This document shows, in pieces, positions 6,693 through 13,910 of a DNA stretch of 21,352 bases. The stretch covers positions 1 through 21,352 of the forward strand of contig JBGVIE010000040.1 of NCBI GenBank assembly GCA_045122895.1, given 5' to 3'. This DNA comes from RGIG1934 sp045122895 (GTDB lineage: Bacteria > Bacillota > Clostridia > Lachnospirales > Lachnospiraceae). The stretch's first letter is position 1, and every line of letters starts with the position of its first letter. Made by a program: the position numbers and the translations under genes. Under the pieces are notes generated by a model that saw only the letters and a program-made list of their open reading frames with translations, ran no database searches and was not told the DNA's origin.

Positions 6693-7568
6693 TTATTTTC
6701 TGTCAATATTAAACATCTCTGTTACAAATACCTGTTTTCCAAGACCTTTATTCTTAATGTTACGAAGTGCTTTTTCTGCTACATCTCTGTCCTCAAACAA
6801 TCCAAAAACTGTAGGTCCACTTCCACTCATAAGCGCATTCATGGCACCATCCTCTATAAGACTTTCCTTAATCTCTTTAATCTCCGGATAAGCTTCCTCA
6901 GTCACTGTTTCAAGCACGTTAGAGAGCTTGGCTGCAACCCCTTTTAAATCCTGATTGTTGATATCTCTAATCATTCCATCTATGTCCGGATGATATTCAA
7001 GCTCATTTGCATGAAGATTCTCGTACACGAATTTTGTCGATACATTTACACCAGGCTTGATAATCACCACATAACAGTTTGGTACAGATTTAAGTGTCGT
7101 AAGCTTCTCTCCAATTCCTTCCGCAAGACAGGTTCCCCTAAGTACGCAATAAGGAACATCTGCTCCAATCTTTACCCCTCTCTCCATAAGCTCATGCTTC
7201 TTAAGTCCAAGAGAGAACATCTTGTTGATTCCAACAAGCACTGTTGCAGCATCCGAGCTTCCACCTGCCATTCCCGCTGCCACCGGTATGAATTTATCCA
7301 GCTTAATCTCTATTCCTGTATCTATACCAAATTCATCCATCAAAAGCTTCGCTGCCTTGTATACCAAGTTATTCTCATTAGTTGGAAGAAAAGATAAATT
7401 GGTTACTATTTTGATTCCCTTTTCTTTTGTCTTTTTAATCTGAATATAGTCATACATCTTAACTGTCTGCATTATCATTCTGACTTCATGATAGCCATCT
7501 TCTCTTTTTCTGACCACATCAAGCGCAAGATTAATTTTTCCGTATGCTTTTAATCCTATTTTATCCAT
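6693..7568 (-). CDS. ispE: 4-diphosphocytidyl-2-C-methyl-D-erythritol kinase
   Basis: 291 residues. It is the GHMP-family kinase that phosphorylates CDP-methylerythritol at the 2-position in the non-mevalonate (MEP) isoprenoid route. The substrate-binding start AYGKINLALDV with Lys11, the glycine-rich ATP loop PVAAGMAGGSSDAA (about 95-108), the GADVPYC block with the catalytic Asp, and the C-terminal SGSGPTVFGLF loop are all present. The start ATG has GGAG about 10 bases upstream. It sits between sipL and gntR, 36 bases after sipL. It may have its own promoter inside the sipL end, since a housekeeping gene would otherwise depend on sporulation expression. Confidence 0.96.
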   Translation of the reverse strand: MDKIGLKAYGKINLALDVVRKREDGYHEVRMIMQTVKMYDYIQIKKTKEKGIKIVTNLSFLPTNENNLVYKAAKLLMDEFGIDTGIEIKLDKFIPVAAGMAGGSSDAATVLVGINKMFSLGLKKHELMERGVKIGADVPYCVLRGTCLAEGIGEKLTTLKSVPNCYVVIIKPGVNVSTKFVYENLHANELEYHPDIDGMIRDINNQDLKGVAAKLSNVLETVTEEAYPEIKEIKESLIEDGAMNALMSGSGPTVFGLFEDRDVAEKALRNIKNKGLGKQVFVTEMFNIDRK

Positions 7569-7598
7569 ATTCCGATATCTCCTCAGTTTTGTAATTTT

Positions 7599-7627
7599 AT
7601 AATACTATACCGAAGTTTTATGTGCAA
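7599..7627 (-). promoter_or_regulatory. Candidate vegetative promoter for ispE-gntR
   Basis: On the minus strand TTGCAC (7627-7622) is followed after exactly 17 bases by TATTAT (7604-7599, five of six -10 bases). The -35 shares only TTG with the consensus. It overlaps the last codons of the sipL-like gene and would give ispE sporulation-independent expression. Confidence 0.35.
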
Positions 7628-9176
7628 CTTGTTTTACAAGAAGCAAACTCATTCCTTTTTTCAAATTCTCAGTTTGCAGATGGTTTACTGTCATTATGCT
7701 CTGGGCAGTTGTGTGATACTGCTTTGCTATCTGCCAGATACTCTCTCCCTCTTTTACAAAATGTATAACAACACTCGGGCTTTTTCTTATCTCCATATCA
7801 TCATACGGTTCCTCTGAAAGTGAAGTAATTACATTTACTTCTAATGGTTTTATTACCATTGTATCGAGTGATATTGACACCTTTGCTTCTACTTCATCGG
7901 TACTTACCATAGTAACGTTTAATTCATCTAACTTAGGTCTTATATAAAATACACAGTCTGTTGCAGTTCCCGATGCCTCTATATTATGCTCAAATGGCAC
8001 CAATATATTCTCATACCCAAACGGCATATCATCCCTTGTGGATACATAGACAACATTTACATCAGCCACGCCGGTTACATTTATTCCTGATTCTGTAATC
8101 TGTGATTCGTCTATTTTTACAGTACATGTGGAATTACATATTTGAAGCATACGCCTGTCAGTACTGTCAAATTTCCGTCTTCCTGATACTTTTGTTGCAG
8201 ACTGATTGTGTACCAGAAGAGCGTAGAAGCTTCCTGCCTTCTCCTCTTTTACAAGATTTACATACGGCGAGTATATATCTGTTATTACGCTTACCTGCTC
8301 TTCTTCATACACCTTTATGTCTACACTTATCACTGCTTCACATCGTATTATTCTGTTTTCACCGTCACTATCCTTTACTATCTCAGGAGTTCCCTGGTAC
8401 ATCTTGACATCGATTCCCGGGATCATATCAGTAGTTGCACCTTCAACATCTATGTAACCTTTAAACGGCATTGTCTTATCAAAAAAACTAATTGGTCCAC
8501 TGCCATCTTCTGACATATACATAATAAATGCATTCATATTTCCCGTTATTTCAAGGACATCATTCTGTAGTGCAAAGTTTAAATCTCTGATACACATATT
8601 GTCCCAGATAATCTGACCAACATTAGGCTTGTTATTATCCAGTTCTATCTCCTCTTTTATTCTGTATACATCTTTCTTGTTAATCACAAGATTCAAAACT
8701 TCAAGAGGCTTTTTTATGTAGTCGGCACCATCTGCGTCATTGACATCAACTATCACATCTTCATTATACATCTCCTCGCAGTATGCCTGAAAAGACACAA
8801 CAGCTCTTACATTAATTTTTCTTGAATTGATTGTAGATATGCTCACATCTTCGATATGGCTGTTTACCGAGATGTTGTCACCATCTTTAACTTCATCCAT
8901 ATTGATGACCTCATCAAAAGGTATACTTCCACTCATATGATAAAGTCCACTCTCGCCTTTCGCCTCGTATAGTATCTTATAGCACAGCTTGCCCTTTATC
9001 AGAATTTTGCCATCTAATATCTTAACACTTTCATCTGTTACCTCTGTGTGTTTTGCAAGTATCTCATCAACATCAGGGTTTGAATCACTTACAATCACAT
9101 CATCATCGAGTGTAATCTGTGTGTTTTTTTCCGCTTTGACTCTGCTCATACATATATTCGATTTGACTAACTCCAT
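7605..9176 (-). CDS. sipL: SipL-like spore coat morphogenetic protein (SPOCS/DUF3794 repeats plus LysM)
   Basis: 523 residues without signal peptide. Copies of the beta-rich SPOCS domain (DUF3794, named for SpoVID, CotE and SipL) can be recognised at about 30-125, 165-285 and 310-430. A C-terminal LysM domain follows at about 470-515 (HFVKEGESIWQIAKQYHTT, then VNHL and LKKGMSLLL). This order matches clostridial SipL, which binds the coat-basement ATPase SpoIVA through its LysM domain during spore coat assembly in the mother cell. The ribosome binding site is GGGAGGA, 6-7 bases before the ATG. It stands alone behind the terminator of the pgcA operon and before ispE. The name rests on domain order; another SPOCS-LysM coat protein is possible. 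Confidence 0.85.
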   Translation of the reverse strand: MELVKSNICMSRVKAEKNTQITLDDDVIVSDSNPDVDEILAKHTEVTDESVKILDGKILIKGKLCYKILYEAKGESGLYHMSGSIPFDEVINMDEVKDGDNISVNSHIEDVSISTINSRKINVRAVVSFQAYCEEMYNEDVIVDVNDADGADYIKKPLEVLNLVINKKDVYRIKEEIELDNNKPNVGQIIWDNMCIRDLNFALQNDVLEITGNMNAFIMYMSEDGSGPISFFDKTMPFKGYIDVEGATTDMIPGIDVKMYQGTPEIVKDSDGENRIIRCEAVISVDIKVYEEEQVSVITDIYSPYVNLVKEEKAGSFYALLVHNQSATKVSGRRKFDSTDRRMLQICNSTCTVKIDESQITESGINVTGVADVNVVYVSTRDDMPFGYENILVPFEHNIEASGTATDCVFYIRPKLDELNVTMVSTDEVEAKVSISLDTMVIKPLEVNVITSLSEEPYDDMEIRKSPSVVIHFVKEGESIWQIAKQYHTTAQSIMTVNHLQTENLKKGMSLLLVKQVAHKTSV

Positions 9177-9200
9177 AATAATCCTCCCATCACCAAATCA

Positions 9201-9209
9201 TAATATATG
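9201..9209 (-). promoter_or_regulatory. Possible mother-cell -10 element for the sipL-like gene
   Basis: CATATATTA on the minus strand fits the CATAnnnTA -10 pattern of sigma-K (and half-fits sigma-E), about 25-33 bases before the start codon. No convincing -35 was found at the expected distance, so this is weak. Confidence 0.25.
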
Positions 9210-9225
9210 TATATTCTCTTTGACT

Positions 9226-9269
9226 GCAAAAAGAACCAAATCAATTAGTCGCCCAACTGATTTGGTTCT
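9226..9269 (-). terminator. Intrinsic terminator of the lipoprotein-pgcA-PH operon
   Basis: A perfect 12-bp inverted repeat AGAACCAAATCA (9232-9243) / TGATTTGGTTCT (9258-9269) with a 14-base loop is followed on the minus strand by TTTTT. It begins 7 bases after the stop codon of the PH-domain gene. It is also the boundary before the sipL-like gene. Confidence 0.9.
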
Positions 9270-9275
9270 GATTCT

Positions 9276-9656
9276 TTACACTATGTCGTCGTCATCAAAC
9301 TCTGTTGCCATAAATTCACGTCCTGAAATTCTCTTTTTCGCACGTTCACTCTCAACCATATCCGATAACATATTCTTAACTTTCTCTGACTCTTTAATAT
9401 TCTTAATATAAAAAATCGGTGTGGACTTGTCTGCTGAATTGCATTTTATTGTTCCAAGTCCAAAGATTCTCTGTGTTAAAGGTCTCTCAAGAGTCATATC
9501 CATAATTCTGTAAAGACGGACTTCTTCTTCCTTTTTATTAAGAAATCCACTGTCTGTCATAAGCTTTTCATTCGTCAGTTTGTACTTTGTGAATGACCAC
9601 GGTAACCCAAATATAGTTCTTTTTCTCTCAGTCCAAACGAATTTCTCTTCTGCCAT
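9276..9656 (-). CDS. Small bacterial PH-domain (bPH2-like) protein
   Basis: 126 residues from the chosen ATG at 9656, which has GGAG 6 bases upstream; the in-frame ATG at 9668 has none. The sequence has a bacterial pleckstrin-homology look: an initial FVWTERKRTIFGLPWSFTKYKLT strand pair, then LMTDSGFLNKKEEEVRLYRIMDMTLERPLTQRIFGLGTI, the typical path of bPH2 domains, then a C-terminal helix. There is no membrane segment, unlike many longer bPH2 proteins. The C-terminus is acidic (EFDDDD). It is last in the operon with the phosphoglucomutase, 14-27 bases after pgcA. Function is unknown; a link with membrane or phosphosugar metabolism is only suggested by position. Confidence 0.7.
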   Translation of the reverse strand: MAEEKFVWTERKRTIFGLPWSFTKYKLTNEKLMTDSGFLNKKEEEVRLYRIMDMTLERPLTQRIFGLGTIKCNSADKSTPIFYIKNIKESEKVKNMLSDMVESERAKKRISGREFMATEFDDDDIV

Positions 9657-9682
9657 ATTAATCTCCATTCCGCAGACGCTTG

Positions 9683-11416
9683 CTAAAGCATCTTATTAAT
9701 CATATCTACTACTTCTTTACCAAGTGCCTCTGATTTAGCATTAGCATCCTCAAGTGATGAACCCTTAACTCCAAAATAGAATTTAACCTTTGGTTCTGTT
9801 CCTGAAGGTCTTACGCACAACCAGTTGTTATCTTCAAGATCGTAATATAAAACATTAGACTTTGGAAGTCCTGTTGGTTTTACTTCACCGGTAGCCATAT
9901 CCTTAATTGTATCAAGCTTATAATCTCTTGCTGATAACACCTTGTATCCACCAAATTCTGATGGAGTATTATTTCTAAGTGTCTCAAGAATTTCCTGAAT
10001 CTTGTTAAGTCCTTCGATTCCCTTTAATGTAATTGAACGGATATCATCTTTGTAATATCCCATTCTCTCATACATATCAATCATAGCATCCCAAAGTGTC
10101 ATATTCTTTGTCTTATAGTATGCTGCTGCCTCACAAAGAGCCATTGTTGCCACGATTGCATCCTTGTCTCTTGCATGTGTTCCGATTAGGCATCCGTAAC
10201 TTTCTTCGAATCCGAATAAGTATGTTCCCTTTCCTGATTCCTCAAAGCCCTTAATCTGCTGTCCGATATATTTGAAACCTGTTAATACTTCAATAAGCTC
10301 TACGCCATAGTAATCCGCGATAGCATCTGCCATATTTGTTGTAACTATTGTCTTGATTAATGCGCCATCTGCAGGTATTCCTGTGTGTGCCTTAACCTGA
10401 TTGATTTCATAATCAGCAAGGAGACATCCCGACATATTACCTGTAAGTGTGATATATTCTCCTGTCTTTGAATCCTTGACATATACACCAAGTCGGTCTG
10501 CATCAGGATCTGTTGCAAGTACTAAATCTGCATCTTTTTCCTTTGCAAGCTTAAGTGCAAGCTCAAATGTTTCTGCTGCTTCCGGATTTGGATATGAAAC
10601 TGTTGGGAACTCTCCGTCTGGAAGCTCCTGCTCAGCTACCACATATACATTATCAAATCCGATTTCTTTAAGAATTCTTCTTGCAGGAATGTTACCTGTA
10701 CCATGAAGTGGCGTGTATACGATAGTTATATCTTTGCCAGCTTCCTTGATAGCTTCAGGACATTTAACCTGCTTCTTAAGTTCTTCCATATACTTGTCAT
10801 CTACTTCAGAACCTATTACAACGTACAAGCCCTTAGCCTTGGCTTCTTCTTTGTCCATTGTTAATACTTTATTAAAGTCATGTACTGACTTAACTTCGTC
10901 CATAATATTTACATCATGAGGTGGCGTTATCTGTGCACCATCTTCCCAGTATACCTTATATCCATTGTATTCTGCCGGATTATGACTTGCTGTGATATTT
11001 ATACCTGCTATACATTTTAATTCTCTAACTGCGAATGAAAGTTCCGGTGTTGGTCTGAGACTTTCAAAAACATATGCCTTAATTCCGTTTGCTGCAAGAC
11101 AAAGTGCTGCTTCGTCTGCAAACTCCGGTGACATTCTTCTTGAATCGAAAGCGATAACTACGCCTCTGTCAGCTCCACCAACCTTGTTGATGTAGTTGGC
11201 AAGACCCTGTGTAGCCTTTCTAACAGTGTATATATTCATACGATTTAAACCTGCTCCAATAATTCCTCTAAGTCCTGCTGTACCAAATTCGAGCTCCTGA
11301 TAAAATCTTTCCTTGATTTCATTCTCATCATCACTTATAGCTTTAAGCTCTGCCTTTGTAGCATCATCAAAATAAGGGTTTGTAAGCCATTCTTCGTATA
11401 ATTTTTTGTAATCCAT
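9683..11416 (-). CDS. pgcA: Alpha-phosphoglucomutase (phosphohexomutase family)
   Basis: 577 residues, the length of the Firmicute PgcA type. It interconverts glucose-1-phosphate and glucose-6-phosphate, feeding UDP-glucose, glycolipid and wall polysaccharide synthesis. Motifs in order are GTAGLRG near residue 47-53, the phosphoserine loop TASHNP with Ser144, the metal loop DPDADR near 302-307, the sugar-specificity loop GFEESYG near 400, and the phosphate-binding RPSGTEPK near the C-terminus. The ribosome binding site AAAGGAG lies about 10 bases before the ATG. It sits between the PEGA lipoprotein and the bPH gene in one operon. Phosphomannomutase activity is possible in this family. Confidence 0.93.
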   Translation of the reverse strand: MDYKKLYEEWLTNPYFDDATKAELKAISDDENEIKERFYQELEFGTAGLRGIIGAGLNRMNIYTVRKATQGLANYINKVGGADRGVVIAFDSRRMSPEFADEAALCLAANGIKAYVFESLRPTPELSFAVRELKCIAGINITASHNPAEYNGYKVYWEDGAQITPPHDVNIMDEVKSVHDFNKVLTMDKEEAKAKGLYVVIGSEVDDKYMEELKKQVKCPEAIKEAGKDITIVYTPLHGTGNIPARRILKEIGFDNVYVVAEQELPDGEFPTVSYPNPEAAETFELALKLAKEKDADLVLATDPDADRLGVYVKDSKTGEYITLTGNMSGCLLADYEINQVKAHTGIPADGALIKTIVTTNMADAIADYYGVELIEVLTGFKYIGQQIKGFEESGKGTYLFGFEESYGCLIGTHARDKDAIVATMALCEAAAYYKTKNMTLWDAMIDMYERMGYYKDDIRSITLKGIEGLNKIQEILETLRNNTPSEFGGYKVLSARDYKLDTIKDMATGEVKPTGLPKSNVLYYDLEDNNWLCVRPSGTEPKVKFYFGVKGSSLEDANAKSEALGKEVVDMINKML

Positions 11417-11462
11417 TGTAAAAATTCTCCTTTCATCGAAAGACCTAATCTATAGTAGTCTT

Positions 11463-12788
11463 TCATCCATCGCCTGCAACCATATCCGGTAACACAAAAT
11501 GTATATCATCACCATTATCGGCAACCTCGATAGTGTACATCTTCGTACCATATCCTTCCCGACGCAGTGTAATTAAGTGGGTACCTGTTACTTTATCAAA
11601 ACTGACAGGTGCAACTCCCTTTAGTGTGCCGTCGAAATACACCTGGGCATCAGCCGGCGCATCTATATATATTAATTGATTCTTCTTGTCAGCAGACTCC
11701 TCTGGTGATATAGTCTCACTTCCATCATCGTCATCGTTTGTCTCTGAGGAAGAATCTTCCCCTTCTAAATCAATCGTCTTTGTCTCAAAGACTTCATCTG
11801 TAAGTATTGTCTCCTTGTATGTCTTATAGCCCTCTGCCACGACCTTTATCTCGTGCGAGCCATACGGCAGTTCAACAAGTGAGGAATAATCTGTTTTTCT
11901 TCCATCTACATATAGCGTAGCTCCCTCAACTGATATCTCAAAGCTATATGAACCATATCTCTTCGCTTCGTCCTGAAAATCGGTAAGCTTAAGTCTTATC
12001 TCTTCATCTCTGTTTACAGTTATCTCTTTGGTCCCTCCAACTCCTCCTACTGTTGCTGTAACCTTATATGTGCCCTCAGGCGCAGTCACTAACATATCGT
12101 CGGTTATAAGTACCATTTTCTCTCTTCCAAGCTCCAGTATTCCTCCAACGAAATGGTCTGTCTTGTCAAGCTTAATATATCCATGACCTTTTGTGACAAT
12201 AATCGAGCACACCTTCTTGTCTATGCCCTTCACTGTAAGCTCATCGATATCTGATATCTCAGACAGTTCAATATCTGCTCCATCTGATGTAACTACCAAT
12301 GAATCGTCGAAAGAGTATTTGGAATCTCTCATCTCAAAAATCTTATCTTCTTCACTATAATGAAATTTAGAAACCTTCTTATATTCAAATGCTTTCTCTG
12401 ATATGTGAAGCTTTACAAGCTTAGCATTCGCATTGATATAGTAGCTGTCAACAATCTCACCGTCTTCAATCTGCGACATTGCTATTATGTCTCCATACTT
12501 ATCTGTGATATCACAGGCTCCATTATACTGAAGTACATACTCTTCGTTGTTCTGTAAACTCTTTAATATAATCTGCGAACTCTCAAGGTCCACACTTAAA
12601 ACAACTGCCAGATCCTTAACGTCATAGTTGAGATTCTCATCTTCCTGCGTTGTCTCCTCCGGCTCTTTAGTCGTTATCTTTATCATATCCCTGCCCTTTT
12701 GTATAGGCTTTTTTTTCTCACCACTGCACCCGGTAAATGTGACAGCGAAAGACATGATAAAAAATAATGCAAATATAATTTTCTTCAT
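11463..12788 (-). CDS. Lipoprotein with two PEGA domains
   Basis: 441 residues from ATG 12788. The N-terminus is a lipoprotein signal peptide with lipobox TFTGC and Cys21, so the protein is anchored outside the membrane. Most of the body (about 60-290) is a beta-rich region I do not recognise. Two PEGA-type repeats follow: about 295-345 (VEGATLYVDGRKT ... LPYGSHEIKVVAEGYKTY) and about 375-435 (APADAQVYFDGTLKG ... GTHLITLRREGYGT), separated by an Asp/Ser-rich linker. The frame opens at ATG 12824, but the -10 box ends at 12835, so that codon would lie at the very start of the transcript; ATG 12788 has AAAGGAG 5 bases upstream. It is first in the operon with pgcA. PEGA domains often act in envelope-bound proteins; the role here is unknown. 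Confidence 0.85.
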   Translation of the reverse strand: MKKIIFALFFIMSFAVTFTGCSGEKKKPIQKGRDMIKITTKEPEETTQEDENLNYDVKDLAVVLSVDLESSQIILKSLQNNEEYVLQYNGACDITDKYGDIIAMSQIEDGEIVDSYYINANAKLVKLHISEKAFEYKKVSKFHYSEEDKIFEMRDSKYSFDDSLVVTSDGADIELSEISDIDELTVKGIDKKVCSIIVTKGHGYIKLDKTDHFVGGILELGREKMVLITDDMLVTAPEGTYKVTATVGGVGGTKEITVNRDEEIRLKLTDFQDEAKRYGSYSFEISVEGATLYVDGRKTDYSSLVELPYGSHEIKVVAEGYKTYKETILTDEVFETKTIDLEGEDSSSETNDDDDGSETISPEESADKKNQLIYIDAPADAQVYFDGTLKGVAPVSFDKVTGTHLITLRREGYGTKMYTIEVADNGDDIHFVLPDMVAGDG

Positions 12789-12834
12789 AAGTACTCCTTT
12801 TACAATACTCTGGTAAAATCGCATTATCCATTGT

Positions 12835-12863
12835 ATTATATCCTATCACAAATTAATTGTCAT
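12835..12863 (-). promoter_or_regulatory. Sigma-A promoter of the lipoprotein-pgcA-PH operon
   Basis: ATGACA (12863-12858, five of six) is followed by exactly 17 bases and TATAAT (12840-12835, six of six) on the minus strand. The predicted transcript start near 12828 gives a leader of about 40 bases to the ATG at 12788 and rules out the upstream ATG at 12824. Confidence 0.8.
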
Positions 12864-12885
12864 TAATTTTTTACAAATTAATTGT
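12848..12885. repeat. Two 13-bp direct repeats at the lipoprotein operon promoter (possible operators)
   Basis: ACAAATTAATTGT (plus strand) occurs at 12848-12860 and, identically, at 12873-12885, 25 bases apart start to start. Each copy is nearly self-complementary around AATTAATT. The first overlaps the -35 and spacer of the promoter; the second lies just upstream of it, inside the last codons of the CotS-family gene. The arrangement suits a dimeric regulator, but AT-rich chance repeats are possible. Confidence 0.45.
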
Positions 12886-13857
12886 AAACTTTTCTCTCGC
12901 CTGGGATTGTTCTCTTATAAGACCAAGCTTTTCTATGTTCTTATCTGATATCCATGCCTTGTTGTTATTGTAATAGTGATTAACTAATTTTCTGAATTTT
13001 TCAGGATAACTCATCATTATTGACATAAGCTCCCTCTCCTGTCTTGAAATCGTTTTTATCTTATCATATGACTCAATCAAATCCATTCCAAGATGTTCAT
13101 CCCAGTTATTTTTCTCAAGAACTTTTCTTATGAATTTGTAAACATCCTGTATATTCATACCAAAATATGCACTTTCCATACTTATCACAACAGGTCTGTT
13201 TCTCTCCTGATTAAACAAAATATTATGATAACTGAAATCTCCATGACAGACTTCATTATTCTGCGTGGCACTTTCCTTGTATCTCTTGAATTTATCACTT
13301 TTCAGCCTCATAAGATTGGCTTCACATTCCGGATAATATCTATCAAAGCTTCTTAACACCTCTATTTCAAAATCAGTTTTTCTCTTCTTTTTTCTGATAA
13401 AATTCCTTGCACGTTTTAACTCTGTGTTATATTTCGCGTACTGCTCTTCTATGTCTATCTGTCTTTTTGATGATGATACACAATTCAATCCGTTAACTTC
13501 TTTATGAAAAAGAGCAAGATTTTTTATGGCTCTTATCACATCTGTTCTTCCGGTGGGCGAGCACGGGCTTCCCCCATACCATTTTTTTATAACGTATTTG
13601 ACTCCATAGTTATCACTTGTCACATATTCACCTTCAGTGTTTGCAACAAGTTCATCACTTAGTATATTACCTGTCTCCTTTAGTCTATTATGTATCAGAT
13701 TTTCAAACTCTATCCGCTCCTTTGTTCTTGAGCTTTCCTTTAATATATAACCTCCTTCATCTGTGGACAGCAAATACCCTCCTCTAATCTTACTGATTCC
13801 TGTCACCTCGAGATTATATTGCGCAAGCACGCCTGGTGCTATTTCTCTTTCTTTCAC
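12871..13857 (-). CDS. CotS-family spore coat protein (aminoglycoside-phosphotransferase/kinase fold)
   Basis: 328 residues from GTG 13857. The fold is that of APH-type kinases as in the Bacillus CotS/CotI/YutH family. The N-lobe has IRGGYLLSTDEGGYILKES, and the C-lobe has the catalytic loop VCHGDFSYHN (His205, Asp207, Asn212). The motif that normally reads I-D-x-D after this loop is I-S-M-E here (225-228), so a metal-binding Asp appears lost. The longer frame from ATG 13878 would translate the stem and U-tract of the cca terminator, has no ribosome binding site and would start at the predicted transcript start. GTG 13857 has AAAGGGGG 8 bases upstream, so I prefer it. CotS is a coat protein, but kinase activity in this family is mostly unproven. 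Confidence 0.85.
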   Translation of the reverse strand: MKEREIAPGVLAQYNLEVTGISKIRGGYLLSTDEGGYILKESSRTKERIEFENLIHNRLKETGNILSDELVANTEGEYVTSDNYGVKYVIKKWYGGSPCSPTGRTDVIRAIKNLALFHKEVNGLNCVSSSKRQIDIEEQYAKYNTELKRARNFIRKKKRKTDFEIEVLRSFDRYYPECEANLMRLKSDKFKRYKESATQNNEVCHGDFSYHNILFNQERNRPVVISMESAYFGMNIQDVYKFIRKVLEKNNWDEHLGMDLIESYDKIKTISRQERELMSIMMSYPEKFRKLVNHYYNNNKAWISDKNIEKLGLIREQSQAREKFTINL

Positions 13858-13906
13858 AAAAAAAACCCCCTTTACCATTCTATATTATGAATAGTAAAGA
13901 GGTTTT
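13858..13906 (-). terminator. Terminator of cca, overlapping the CotS-family leader
   Basis: On the minus strand AAAACCTCTTTACTATTC (13906-13889) pairs with GAATGGTAAAGGGGGTTTT (13880-13862) with few mismatches and an 8-base loop, then runs into eight U's (13865-13858). It begins 4 bases after the cca stop. The right arm also contains AAAGGGGG, the ribosome binding site used by the CotS-family gene, whose GTG follows directly after the U-tract. Confidence 0.75.
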
Positions 13907-13910
13907 ATGA
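13882..13910 (-). promoter_or_regulatory. Candidate sigma-E-type promoter of the CotS-family gene
   Basis: TCATAAA (13910-13904) is followed by 14 bases and CATAATAT (13889-13882). The Bacillus sigma-E consensus is about KMATATT, 14 bases, CATACANT: five of seven and six of eight bases fit. CATAATATA also satisfies the sigma-K -10 CATAnnnTA. The transcript would start near 13875, inside the terminator loop side, leaving a leader of about 20 bases to GTG 13857 and removing the left arm of the hairpin. Confidence 0.45.

Noticed and set aside
7620..8513. Several plus-strand open frames opposite the sipL-like gene
   Set aside because: They lack ribosome binding sites and family motifs, while the minus frame has clear SPOCS and LysM domains.
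13858..13878. ATG at 13878 as the start of the CotS-family protein
   Set aside because: The first seven codons are the terminator arm and U-tract, there is no ribosome binding site upstream, and the predicted transcript start is at about this position.
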